Part shown: piece after piece, positions 1 to 8,056 of the stretch
Numbering within the stretch: position 1 is the first letter of the stretch
Layout: every line of letters starts with the position of its first letter
Assembly: GCA_030428255.1 (NCBI GenBank)
Contig: JAUIBT010000019.1
Span: 1-64,000 of the forward strand
DNA from: Alphaproteobacteria bacterium
Lineage (GTDB): Bacteria; Pseudomonadota; Alphaproteobacteria; UBA7985; JAUIBT01
DNA: 64,000 bases
Direction: 5' to 3'
The notes under the pieces: generated by a model
What the model saw: the letters and a program-made list of their open reading frames with translations, nothing else
Database searches by the model: none
Told to the model about the DNA's origin: nothing
Program-made: the position numbers and the translations under genes

Positions 1-113
1 TGTTCTGCCGCCTCAAGGATTTCCGCAGAATAGCAACGCGCTATGACAAACGGGCAGACGTCTTCCTCTCCGCTGTCTATCTCGTGGCGGCCGTGGTCTG
101 GTGGGCCAATTGA
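1..113 (+). mobile_element. IS5-family transposase, C-terminal fragment (cut by window edge)
   Basis: Reading frame 3 is open from the left edge to a TGA at 111-113 and encodes 36 residues. They include the segments RLKDFRRIATRYDK and FLSAVYLVAAVVWW. This matches the C-terminal end of DDE transposases of the IS5 family (IS1031/IS427-type ORFB), where a conserved RIATRYDK box is followed by a hydrophobic tail ending in VVWW. Only the 3' end is in view, so completeness and activity cannot be judged. The element's right end should lie within a few tens of bases of the stop, close to a CTAG at 123-126. That CTAG also supplies the stop codon of the next, opposing ORF. Family assignment is from recalled similarity. 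Confidence 0.8.
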
Positions 114-122
114 GTCCGAACC

Positions 123-773
123 CTAGTTGGCACCCTGGGCATCTATGTGGTCAACCGCCGCTTGTAGCCATGCCTGAATGAACGCTTCTGCCTCGATGAA
201 TGTCATCGGGTTCTTGTGGGGTGGCCTGACACTTGGGTCGTCATGGTGGCGTTCGCGGTTCGCTGTTTGAGAGAAACGGTCTATTTTTTTCTTTGTGCTG
301 AATTTTACGACCGTTTGTAGACACTCATGCGCTTTGAACAAGCCAATCCAACCTACGTCCTCCGACAAATGGCGGATGGCCTCGGCTAGTTTTGGTGATC
401 GCGCTGCTGCTGCCATTACGATTTGCACTCTGCTGGGCTGGGGAGGCTGTACGGTCGCGACACCAGAGGAGTCAGTGATCTTGATCGAGGGGCGCCCCAT
501 CGTTAGGCGAAACGACCCGGGCTCAGCATTTAAGATGTGATGCACTTTTGGGCTTGAGTTCGCATCATCAAATTCGAATACAGCCCCGAGTGTAACCGCG
601 CTAGATTGACCGGAAAGCCTCATTGCCGAGCTGAGCGTTGCAAAGATCTCTGATGCTCTGTTGTGAGCGTCATTGTTGCCTGTAGCGCTGTCGATGCTGG
701 TTGACACAAGCAGGTAGTATTCCTGTCCTTTAAGCGAAGTCTTCTCCATGTAGGGATCTGCACAGTCGGGCAT
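123..773 (-). CDS. Orphan protein of unknown function next to an IS element
   Basis: An ORF of about 216 codons from an ATG at 773; a TTG at 785 and an ATG at 749 are alternatives, and none has a clear ribosome binding site. No signal peptide or membrane segment is visible. The middle contains LAEAIRHLSEDVGWIGLFKAHE, a helical stretch with Trp and Lys/His positions seen in small uncharacterised accessory proteins. The C-terminus carries a basic, His-rich patch (RERHHDD) before a last amphipathic helix. I do not recognise the family. Base composition looks lower in GC than the neighbouring core genes, and the stop codon lies in the CTAG beside the IS fragment. It may be a recently acquired gene, or one truncated by the IS insertion. 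Confidence 0.5.
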   Translation of the reverse strand: MPDCADPYMEKTSLKGQEYYLLVSTSIDSATGNNDAHNRASEIFATLSSAMRLSGQSSAVTLGAVFEFDDANSSPKVHHILNAEPGSFRLTMGRPSIKITDSSGVATVQPPQPSRVQIVMAAAARSPKLAEAIRHLSEDVGWIGLFKAHECLQTVVKFSTKKKIDRFSQTANRERHHDDPSVRPPHKNPMTFIEAEAFIQAWLQAAVDHIDAQGAN

Positions 774-1298
774 CTGTTGGGCCAAGCTTCAAGATCGGCT
801 GTGGCGCCTTGGAGGCAGGCCGCCCAGCGGCGTTTGTTGTTTGGTACATCAGTCATTGTTCTTTGCCCCAGCAGTCATGCGTATAGTGGTATCCGTCACA
901 CTCGCTCCTAGCGTGCTGGCGAGAAACGTAGCACGCCTATTGCGAGCTACACCAATCCAAACGCGGTGCTGCAAAACACTCGCGAAGCGCGGCAGCAAAT
1001 CCCTGAGACAACAAAGCAGCATTCGTCTGTGGCATGGGCGCTCGGGCTGAAACAGCGCCAGCGCTCAACCCCGCGAGCGGGATGCCAGCTCATCGTCGCC
1101 ACCCACGACCGCCGACCGCCTTATGTTCGTGCCAGCGGGTCTAGGCATAGCAATTTGCTGTCGGCACCGCCTAAGCGTCGGGTTTCTGCACCCTTGGGCA
1201 ATCTAAAACTTTTGTCTTGTGCGACTCTGCGCTAAGCATGTGGGCCTTTCCCCTAATGTTGCAGTTAAACGCCAGCCCGACGCGGCAGAACGAAGCTT
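774..1298. other. Intergenic region upstream of pheS with no recognisable gene
   Basis: About 525 bases without a convincing gene. Short ORFs here lack ribosome binding sites and family signals. One hairpin is visible: GCGTGCT at 911-917 pairs with AGCACGC at 930-936, but no T-run follows it. In many alphaproteobacteria rpmI and rplT lie directly upstream of pheS; neither is present. I saw no tRNA, no Phe-rich leader peptide and no T-box. The pheS promoter presumably lies in the last 150 bases, but I could not assign it. Confidence 0.4.
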
Positions 1299-2378
1299 AT
1301 GAGCGAATTACAAAGTCTTAGAACCGATACTCTACAGGCCATCGAAGCGGCCTCTAGTCTGACCGCCCTGGACGAGGTGCGGGTCGCCACCTTGGGCAAA
1401 AAGGGCGCGATCACCGCTCTGATGAAGACCATGGGCAAAATGGCGCCTGACGAGCGCAAGGCCTTTGGCCAGGAAGCCAACCAGGTCAAGGACGAGATCG
1501 CTGCCGCGCTGGATCAGCGCAAGGGTGTGCTGGAAGACGCGGAGCTCGACGCGCAGTTGGCGCAAGAGGTCGTTGATGTCAGTCAGCCCGCACGGCCTGC
1601 TCTGCGCGGCTCGATCCACCCGGTCAGCCAGGTCATGGACGAAGCCATCGCCATCTTCGGTGAGATGGGCTTCGCGGTCGCCGAAGGCCCCGAGATCGAG
1701 ACCGATAAATATTGCTTCGATGATCTCAACATTCCGACTGACCATCCGGCGCGGCAGATGCAAGACACTTTCTATATGCACGGACACTCAGGCGATGCGG
1801 GCTCGCTGGTGCTGCGGACCCATACCTCACCCGTGCAAGTGCGCACCATGTTGAGCCAGACGCCGCCTATCCGCATCATCTGCCCCGGTCGCACCTTCCG
1901 GTCAGACTACGACGCGACCCACACGCCCATGTTCCACCAGATCGAGGGCTTGGTGATCGATGAGACCGCTCACATGGGTCACTTGAAGGGCGTGCTGATG
2001 GACTTCCTGGCCGCCTACTTTGAGGTGGATGCGGTCAAGATCCAGTTGCGGCCCTCCTATTTCCCCTTCACCGAACCCAGCGCTGAGGTGGACATCGGCT
2101 ATGAGAATGTCGGCGGGGAGCTGAAAATCGGCCAGGGCGACAAGTGGATGGAGATCTTGGGCTGCGGCATGGTCAACAGCCGGGTGCTGGAAAACTGCGG
2201 CATCGACAGCAGCAAGTATCAGGGCTTTGCCTTCGGTATGGGCGTTGAGCGCTTGTCCATGTTGAAGTACGGCATGCCGGATTTGCGTCCTTACTTTGAT
2301 TCAGATGTGCGGTGGCTGAAACACTACGCCTTCGATCCTCTTCTTATTCCCTCTATGGTTCGGGGGTTGCACGCATGA
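1299..2378 (+). CDS. pheS: Phenylalanine--tRNA ligase alpha subunit
   Basis: The catalytic subunit of the alpha2beta2 cytoplasmic enzyme that charges tRNA-Phe. The protein is 359 residues, normal for bacterial PheS. The N-terminal coiled-coil arm (about 1-90) is followed by the class II synthetase core. Class II motifs are visible: the RTHTSPVQVR segment (motif 1 region), FRSDYDATHTPMFHQIEG (motif 2), and GFAFGMGVERLSMLKYG near the C-terminus (motif 3). The ATG at 1299 gives the usual N-terminus; its ribosome binding site is weak. The stop overlaps the pheT start as ATGA, so the two subunits are translationally coupled. Confidence 0.97.
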   Translation: MSELQSLRTDTLQAIEAASSLTALDEVRVATLGKKGAITALMKTMGKMAPDERKAFGQEANQVKDEIAAALDQRKGVLEDAELDAQLAQEVVDVSQPARPALRGSIHPVSQVMDEAIAIFGEMGFAVAEGPEIETDKYCFDDLNIPTDHPARQMQDTFYMHGHSGDAGSLVLRTHTSPVQVRTMLSQTPPIRIICPGRTFRSDYDATHTPMFHQIEGLVIDETAHMGHLKGVLMDFLAAYFEVDAVKIQLRPSYFPFTEPSAEVDIGYENVGGELKIGQGDKWMEILGCGMVNSRVLENCGIDSSKYQGFAFGMGVERLSMLKYGMPDLRPYFDSDVRWLKHYAFDPLLIPSMVRGLHA

Positions 2379-4792
2379 AGTTCACCTTAAGCTGGCTCAA
2401 AGAGCACCTGGAAACCGACGCAAGTCTGGACGAGATCGTTGCCAAGCTGACTGCTATCGGCTTAGAGCTGGAAGACCTGGAGCGTCCGGCGGACAAGTAC
2501 CAAGGCTTCAAAGTGGCCGAGGTGGCCGAGGCCGTACCGCACCCCGACGCTGACAAACTGCGCATTTGCCAGGTCAACGACGGCACGGGCGCGTTGCGCC
2601 AGGTGATTTGTGGCGCTCCCAACGCGCGCGCAGGCATCAAGGTGGTGCTGGCCACGCCTGGCACGGTCATGCCGCTGCCCGATAGCGACGGCAACCCAAT
2701 CACCATCAAGGTTGGCAAGATCCGCGGCACTGAGAGCCAAGGCATGATGTGCTCGAATGCCGAAATGGGCATGGGCGATGACCACGACGGCATTATCGAG
2801 CTGCCGAGCGATGCGCCTGTTGGCCAGGACTTTATTGCCTATCGCAAGGATCTGGATGATCCGGTGATCGAGATCAACGTCACCCCGAACCGCCCGGATG
2901 CTCTGGGCGTGCGCGGTGTGGCGCGCGATCTGGCTGCTGCGGGCCTGGGCACCTTAAAGGCCAACCGTCCGCAGTTTGATGGTCAAACCAGCGGGCCTGC
3001 GGGCTTGGCGGTCAGCATCGAGACGCCGGAAAACTGCCCAGCTTTCGCCTATCGCCTTATTCGCGGCGTTAAGAACGGACCGTCGCCGATTTGGATGCAA
3101 AAGAAACTGGAAGCCATCGGGCTGCGGCCCATCTCGGCTCTGGTGGATGTCACCAACTGGATGACTTTCGACCAAGCGCGCCCCATGCACGTGTTCGACG
3201 CAGGCAAGGTCAGTGGTAACTTGGTGGTACGGCTGGCTAAGCCCAGCGAAACCCTGCTGGCCTTGGACGAGAAGACCTATAGCTTCGACGATCAGATGAC
3301 AGTGATCGCTGACGACAAGGGCGTCGAGTCGATTGCAGGCATCATGGGTGGCGAAGAATCGGGCTGCTCGGATGACACGGTGGACGTGGTGGTCGAGGCC
3401 GCCTTGTGGAACCAGGTCAACATTGCCCGCACCGGCCGCAAGCTTCAGGTCAACTCTGATGCGCGCTATCGCTTTGAGCGCGGCGTGGACCCCAGCACAA
3501 CCGTTGAAGGCATGCAGATCGCCACCCAGTATATCTTGGATATCTGCGGCGGTCAGGCCTCAGAGTTGGTGGTTGCGGGCCAGATCCCAAGCGAACGCAA
3601 GGTCTTGGATTTCGACTATGGCCTGGTCGCCAGCCATGGCGGTTTGGATCTGCCGCGTGCGCAGGGCATCGCTATCCTGGAACGCTTGGGCTTTGAAGTC
3701 AGCGGCGAGGCCAACGCGCTGAAAGTCAGCGTACCGCTGTCGCGCCCCGACATTGATCGCCAGTGGGATTTCGTCGAAGAAATCTTGCGCATTCATGGCT
3801 ATGACCAGATCCCAGCGGTTAGCCTGCCGCGCCCCAGTGTCTTTCCGGCGCTGGCGCTGAATGACCAGCAACGCAAGCGCTCGGCGGCCAAACGCGCCAT
3901 GGCCGCGCGTGGCATGCACGAGTGTGTCACCTGGTCCTTTACGGCCTCGCAAGTCACGCCGCTGTTTGGCGGCGGTGTCCAAGAACTGCGGATCGCCAAC
4001 CCCATCATCTCAGAGCTGGACGAGATGCGGCCGTCGCTGTTGATCAACCTGTTGATGGCAGCCGCACGCAACGCCAATCGCTCCTTTGGCTCGGTCAGTT
4101 TGTTTGAGCAGGGCGCAATTTTCACAGGGGTCACGCCCGAACAAGAGCATCAAGCCATTGGCGGCCTGCGCACTGGACAGCAGCACGGAAAACATTGGAG
4201 CGGCGAAGGCCGCGCGTGGGACACGTTTGATGCCAAGGCCGACGCTTTGGCGGCGCTTGATGCCCTGGGCATGGCGACGGACAATCTCCAGGTTGCGAGC
4301 CCTGCGCCTGGTTGGTATCACCCGGGACGGTCTGGGGCGCTGATGCTGGGACCCAAGACGGTCTTAGCGCACTTCGGGGAGCTGCACCCCAAGGTCCTTA
4401 AGGCGTTGGATGTCAAAGGGCGCGCGGTCGGCTTTGAGGTCTTTATCGACACTCTGCCCAAGCCAAAGCGCAAGGCCAGCACCTCGCGACCAGCCTTCTC
4501 ACCGTCGCCCTTCAACCCCATCACGCGTGACTTCGCGTTTGTGGTCGATGCAAAGGTGGAGGCTCAGGCCCTGATCCGCGCCGCCAAAGGGGCTGACAAA
4601 GCTTTGATCACCGATGTGCAGCTGTTCGACGTGTATCAGGGGCAGGGTATGGCCGAGGGGCAGAAGTCACTGGCGATTACCGTGACATTGCAACCCAGCA
4701 AGGCCTCGATGACCGATGAGCAAATCGATGTGGTGAGCCAGAAAATTATCGCACTGGTAACCAAGGCGACCGGGGCTACGCTGCGCGCCTAG
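2375..4792 (+). CDS. pheT: Phenylalanine--tRNA ligase beta subunit
   Basis: The 805-residue beta subunit, which binds tRNA-Phe and edits misacylated Tyr-tRNA. The start at 2375 (MKFTLSWLKEHL) matches PheT proteins and overlaps the pheS stop by 4 bases; the open frame extends further upstream inside pheS but is not used. Domains in order are an OB-fold tRNA-binding domain (about 40-150), the B3/B4 editing domain (about 210-385), the B5 domain (about 400-475), the catalytically inert synthetase-like core, and the C-terminal anticodon-binding ferredoxin-fold domain (about 710-805, starting near FNPITRDFAF). A strong terminator follows 29 bases after the stop. Confidence 0.97.
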   Translation: MKFTLSWLKEHLETDASLDEIVAKLTAIGLELEDLERPADKYQGFKVAEVAEAVPHPDADKLRICQVNDGTGALRQVICGAPNARAGIKVVLATPGTVMPLPDSDGNPITIKVGKIRGTESQGMMCSNAEMGMGDDHDGIIELPSDAPVGQDFIAYRKDLDDPVIEINVTPNRPDALGVRGVARDLAAAGLGTLKANRPQFDGQTSGPAGLAVSIETPENCPAFAYRLIRGVKNGPSPIWMQKKLEAIGLRPISALVDVTNWMTFDQARPMHVFDAGKVSGNLVVRLAKPSETLLALDEKTYSFDDQMTVIADDKGVESIAGIMGGEESGCSDDTVDVVVEAALWNQVNIARTGRKLQVNSDARYRFERGVDPSTTVEGMQIATQYILDICGGQASELVVAGQIPSERKVLDFDYGLVASHGGLDLPRAQGIAILERLGFEVSGEANALKVSVPLSRPDIDRQWDFVEEILRIHGYDQIPAVSLPRPSVFPALALNDQQRKRSAAKRAMAARGMHECVTWSFTASQVTPLFGGGVQELRIANPIISELDEMRPSLLINLLMAAARNANRSFGSVSLFEQGAIFTGVTPEQEHQAIGGLRTGQQHGKHWSGEGRAWDTFDAKADALAALDALGMATDNLQVASPAPGWYHPGRSGALMLGPKTVLAHFGELHPKVLKALDVKGRAVGFEVFIDTLPKPKRKASTSRPAFSPSPFNPITRDFAFVVDAKVEAQALIRAAKGADKALITDVQLFDVYQGQGMAEGQKSLAITVTLQPSKASMTDEQIDVVSQKIIALVTKATGATLRA

Positions 4793-4820
4793 GGCAAGCC
4801 GCGCGCTTGAACAAACAATT

Positions 4821-4853
4821 GGGCGCCTGGCTGGCACAGCGAGGCGCCCTTTT
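4821..4853 (+). terminator. Rho-independent terminator of pheST
   Basis: GGGCGCCT (4821-4828) pairs perfectly with AGGCGCCC (4842-4849) across a 13-base loop and is followed by TTTT. It ends the pheS-pheT transcript. Confidence 0.9.
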
Positions 4854-5020
4854 CGTTTGGGCGCCTGCCTGGCCTGCAAGCTTGTTTGCCTGGCTCGCTG
4901 CGAGCACTGGACACGGGGCGTTGCCCGCTCTAAGATACTAATCGGTGTGTGCGGCGAGTTTGCAACTAAGAGTGGGTGATTGAGCGCGCAAAGCGACAAC
5001 GAGTGCGAGGAGAGAAGGAA

Positions 5021-5662
5021 ATGGTGCGCAAGGTGGCGTCGAAGGACCCAAGTTTGAGGCCGGCTGCGCGCTGGCAATATCTCGCTTGGCTGCCCGTCAA
5101 CTTATTTGGCCTAATGGGAATGGTACTGGCGAGCGCTCAGGCCAGTGCACAGGAGACCGCCAGCGATTACTACGCAGCCAATTTTGGCAATGAGATTATC
5201 GCGGTGTCGATCCCTGTGGGTTTTTCCAAGGCATTTGAAGATTGGCAACTGGAGCAGAGCATCGCCGAGTTCCTGCCAGGACAACAAACCCTGGAGTCTT
5301 GGAGTGAAATGGTGACCGTCACAACGGCCACGTCCGCACAAATGACGCCTGAGGGGTTCTTGGCAGGCATAGCCGCCGGACTGGAACAAGCCTGCCTTGG
5401 GCCAAGTTCAGCCGAGCTCATGATGGACTCAAGGGTGGATGGCCACGAGGTACTGGTAGCCTACGTCTCTTGCGCGCAATCTCCTGGCACCAGGGTTGCG
5501 GCAAGCGAGTCCTTTGTCGCCATCGCAATCGCGGGAACCGGCAGCATCGCAACCCTACAATGGGCAGTTCGGGCCCAGGCGACCGGGGCACCTCGCCCCT
5601 ACGATGAAGGCTTTTGGCAGGCCCGCTTGCAGCAATTGCGCTTCAGCTTCCAACCGCTGTAA
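5021..5662 (+). CDS. Putative secreted periplasmic protein, unknown function
   Basis: The ATG at 5021 has a strong purine-rich ribosome binding site (GGAGAGAAGGA, 5009-5019), so I prefer it to a GTG at 4976. The 213-residue product has a basic N-terminus, a hydrophobic stretch (WLPVNLFGLMGMVLA) and a likely signal peptidase site after ASAQASA, before QETASDYY. The mature part (~170 residues) is mixed alpha/beta, with two Cys (CLGPSS and VSCAQS) that could form a disulfide. I do not recognise the family. The gene stands alone after the pheT terminator and converges on the DUF1638 gene. Confidence 0.75.
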   Translation: MVRKVASKDPSLRPAARWQYLAWLPVNLFGLMGMVLASAQASAQETASDYYAANFGNEIIAVSIPVGFSKAFEDWQLEQSIAEFLPGQQTLESWSEMVTVTTATSAQMTPEGFLAGIAAGLEQACLGPSSAELMMDSRVDGHEVLVAYVSCAQSPGTRVAASESFVAIAIAGTGSIATLQWAVRAQATGAPRPYDEGFWQARLQQLRFSFQPL

Positions 5663-5692
5663 GCGATGACGTCACTGGCTCTTGAAACAGCA

Positions 5693-6295
5693 TTAGCCTC
5701 GGGCAGCCTGGGCAACGAACTCACCCAACTCACCATAGCCTGTAAGATGGCGCTCATAGGTCAACCCGCCGAGCTTTTCCGCCGCCTCACGCGCCAGGGC
5801 GTCCAGCTTGGGATCGTCGATTTGGGCTAGGTAGACCAGCTTGCTGTAGTGGCCGAACATCATAGGCAACAGCTCGGGGTGGGTATCAAGCTTATAACCT
5901 TGAATGATCAGCCGATCAAAGTGGCGGGCCAGGTAGTCGGTCAGATAGAAGGTCCCAAGCTCCTGCTCAAACAGCTCGGCGAACTTCGCTTGGCCCGCAT
6001 AGAATGCATAGCAGTGATCGCCAGCGATCCGCTCAAGGCCTTCGTCCGCGATATAGCGGTCCAGCAGCCCGCCGGTGCCGCAGTCCGCATAGCCGATGTA
6101 GATCGTGTCGTAGCGACCGCTTTGCTGCGCCGCGGTGACCTTTTCCTTCAATCCCGGCAAGATTTTTTCTGGCGTATTGTGCCAGATGGCGGGCAGGGCA
6201 GTGACCTCTAGGCGCTGCTCCAGGCCGTTGGCCTTAATGAGTGCCACCAGTTCTTGCGCGATGGCTCCGCATCCAATGACAAGATTGGGCTTCAT
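5693..6295 (-). CDS. DUF1638 domain protein linked to corrinoid methyl transfer
   Basis: A 200-residue cytoplasmic protein from the ATG at 6295 (MKPNLVIGCGAIAQEL); a TTG 15 bases upstream is possible. Features of the DUF1638 family as I know it are the N-terminal GCGAIAQEL, the IYIGYADCGTGG segment, and a Cys/His-rich middle (GDHCYAFYAG). Its biochemical role is not established in the literature I know. Genes of this family are often found beside corrinoid-protein methyltransferases in Rhodobacterales-like bacteria. Here it lies 89 bases after a corrinoid protein gene on the same strand, with a hairpin/T-run between them that probably lowers its expression. Confidence 0.8.
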   Translation of the reverse strand: MKPNLVIGCGAIAQELVALIKANGLEQRLEVTALPAIWHNTPEKILPGLKEKVTAAQQSGRYDTIYIGYADCGTGGLLDRYIADEGLERIAGDHCYAFYAGQAKFAELFEQELGTFYLTDYLARHFDRLIIQGYKLDTHPELLPMMFGHYSKLVYLAQIDDPKLDALAREAAEKLGGLTYERHLTGYGELGEFVAQAARG

Positions 6296-6318
6296 GGGTG
6301 ATGGTTCCAAAGCTCAGC

Positions 6319-6355
6319 AAAAGAAAAGCGCGCCCTTCTTTGCAAAAAGGCGCGC
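6319..6355 (-). terminator. Intergenic terminator/attenuator between corrinoid and DUF1638 genes
   Basis: Read leftward, GCGCGCC (6355-6349) pairs with GGCGCGC (6334-6328) around a loop of about 14 bases and is followed by TTTTCTTTT (6327-6319). It sits inside a same-strand gene pair, so it probably stops a fraction of transcripts and lets some continue into the DUF1638 gene. Confidence 0.75.
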
Positions 6356-6384
6356 CGCATCAGGTTCGTAGAGCCTGTATTCGG

Positions 6385-7086
6385 TTAGGCCGACGCACGG
6401 CGGTTGTGCATCTTTGCAACCCACTCCTTGGCGGTCTCAACCGCCACGGCTGCGTCACGGCAATAAGCGTCAGCGCCCACGCTTTCGGCGAATTCTTCGT
6501 TCAAGGGGGCGCCGCCGACCAAGATGATATAGTCATCGCGAACGCCTTTTTCTACCAGCGTTTCAACCACAACCTTCATATATGGCATGGTGGTGGTCAA
6601 CAGAGCTGACATGCCCAAGATCTCGGGCTTGTGCTCTTCCAAGGCTTCCAGGTAGTTCTCAACCGGGTTGTTGATGCCGATGTCATAGACCTCAAAGCCC
6701 GCGCCTTCCATCATCATGGAAACCAGGTTCTTGCCGATGTCGTGGATGTCGCCCTTAACGGTGCCGATGACCATAGAGCCGATTTTGGGCGCGCCAGTTT
6801 CAGCCAACAGGGGCTTCAAAATGCCCATGCCCGCCTTCATCGCATTGGCGGCCATCAAGACCTCAGGGACATAAAGAATGCCGTCGCGGAAATCGATTCC
6901 GACGATGGTCATACCGGCGACCAGCGCTTTAGTCAGAACATCGTAGGGTGTCCAACCGCGATCCAATAGAATCTCGACACCTTCGACCACTTCTTCCTTT
7001 AGGCCTTCGTAAAGGTCGTCATGCATTTGCTGAACGAGTTCCTCATCGTTCAACTCTGCCAAGATGATTTCGTCTTCGTCTGACAT
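6385..7086 (-). CDS. Corrinoid (B12-binding) methyl-carrier protein, MtbC/MtgC type
   Basis: A 233-residue cobalamin-binding protein that carries a methyl group on cobalt between a substrate methyltransferase and a THF methyltransferase. Residues 10-95 form the helical B12-binding cap (PF02607-type) and 100-225 the Rossmann B12 domain. The cobalt-ligating DxHxxG motif is D113-I-H115-D-I-G118, followed by an ALLTTTM segment (161-167) and a VGGAP segment near 190. The ATG at 7086 has an AGGGAG ribosome binding site. Relatives serve methylamine, glycine betaine or methoxy-aromatic demethylation. No MttB-type methyltransferase or pterin-binding partner lies in the window, so the substrate is open. 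Confidence 0.9.
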   Translation of the reverse strand: MSDEDEIILAELNDEELVQQMHDDLYEGLKEEVVEGVEILLDRGWTPYDVLTKALVAGMTIVGIDFRDGILYVPEVLMAANAMKAGMGILKPLLAETGAPKIGSMVIGTVKGDIHDIGKNLVSMMMEGAGFEVYDIGINNPVENYLEALEEHKPEILGMSALLTTTMPYMKVVVETLVEKGVRDDYIILVGGAPLNEEFAESVGADAYCRDAAVAVETAKEWVAKMHNRRASA

Positions 7087-7146
7087 GGGCGACTCCCTAA
7101 ACGGCTAATATGTCGTTGCGCTTCGCTTGCTCATAAGCGCGAAAAC

Positions 7147-7159
7147 CGTCACAGTGACG
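7147..7159. promoter_or_regulatory. Palindrome in the divergent corrinoid / Fe-S protein promoter region
   Basis: CGTCACAGTGACG is a perfect 13-base palindrome with a single central base, placed between two divergent genes (starts at 7086 and 7231). The position suits a dimeric repressor or activator site controlling both. No cognate regulator is adjacent, so this is inference from symmetry and position. Confidence 0.4.
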
Positions 7160-7230
7160 CGCCTTTGTGCGACTTTTCGCGCCGTAAACGCGACCGAAGC
7201 GCTAAGGCACGGCGCGATAAGGGGCAGTGT

Positions 7231-7947
7231 GTGACGAGTTTTACGCTAAAATCAATTCAAAACGGTATCGGTGCCTGGGGCTGGAAGATCTTGGGAGTCG
7301 TGCCCTTCACTCCTGCCAAGGACCAGGCGCAAGTGATTTTGCTGGGCAACGCCGGACCCGACTGGTGGCGCTATTTCAAAACCTGTCCAGAATCCCAAGA
7401 TGGCGCGCCGCACCCCATGGATCGCGCCTCCAGGCGTTTGGGTGACGCGCTCGCGGCCAAGTATGATTGTGAGGTCGCATATCCGTCAGATGGACCGCCA
7501 TACGCACCCTTTCTCAAGTGGGCGCGGGCCAGTGGTCAGGCTTTTGCCTCGCCTTTGGGGCCCTTAGTTCACGCCCGATATGGGCTTTGGCACGCCTATC
7601 GCGCCGCCTTGTTGGTTCGCGACCCAGAGCGCATCACCGATCTAAGCCCGCCGCTGGGCGCGGTAGTCGCACGCGCGCTTAGCCCCTGTGAACTTTGTCA
7701 GGATCGCCCCTGCTTGAGCGCTTGTCCTGTGAGCGCTATCGGTCAAGGTGTCTACGACATTCCTGCGTGCTTGGACTATCTAAGCCGCGTGCCTGAGGAT
7801 TGCTTGTCACTTGGTTGTGCCGCGCGGCGCGCCTGTCCTGTGGGCCGCGACTATCTCTATGCACCGGAGCAAGCCGGGTTTCATATGAGCGCATTTTACC
7901 TGACACAAAGCCAGAAAGTGGCTAAAGAGCCCTCCAAACGACGCTGA
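7231..7947 (+). CDS. Iron-sulfur (4Fe-4S) protein beside C1 genes
   Basis: A 238-residue protein. The GTG at 7231 is chosen because AAGGGG sits 7 bases upstream, although the frame is open from 7165. The C-terminal third has two Cys clusters: [14 protein letters not shown], and later [15 protein letters not shown], enough for one or two 4Fe-4S clusters. The N-terminal part ([15 protein letters not shown], then PMDRASRR and a GGPPYxPF-like SDGPPYAPF) resembles uncharacterised alphaproteobacterial ferredoxin-like proteins distantly related to QueG/CmeAB-type Fe-S domains. It lacks a clear cobalamin domain. It lies between the corrinoid gene and fhs, so a role in reducing or reactivating the corrinoid is a reasonable hypothesis, not shown. 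Confidence 0.75.
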   Translation: MTSFTLKSIQNGIGAWGWKILGVVPFTPAKDQAQVILLGNAGPDWWRYFKTCPESQDGAPHPMDRASRRLGDALAAKYDCEVAYPSDGPPYAPFLKWARASGQAFASPLGPLVHARYGLWHAYRAALLVRDPERITDLSPPLGAVVARALSPCELCQDRPCLSACPVSAIGQGVYDIPACLDYLSRVPEDCLSLGCAARRACPVGRDYLYAPEQAGFHMSAFYLTQSQKVAKEPSKRR

Positions 7948-7975
7948 GCTCTTTAATCATGTCTTTTTCGCAACA

Positions 7976-7991
7976 GTCGCGAAGCCGCGAC
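7976..7991 (+). other. Small hairpin in the fhs 5' region
   Basis: GTCGCG-AAGC-CGCGAC is a perfect 6-bp stem with a tetraloop, about 65 bases before the fhs start and with no T-run. It could be part of the fhs leader or a weak transcript end for the upstream Fe-S gene. No known riboswitch pattern was recognised. Confidence 0.25.
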
Positions 7992-8056
7992 GGTTTATAC
8001 CTGCCAGAGCGTTGAAGCGGCGCCATGCCAACCCCGAAAAAAATGGATCCAAGGCC

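Noticed and set aside
5667-5674. TGACGTCA palindrome just after the secreted-protein gene
   Set aside because: An eight-base palindrome in a 30-base convergent gap has no obvious promoter to control.
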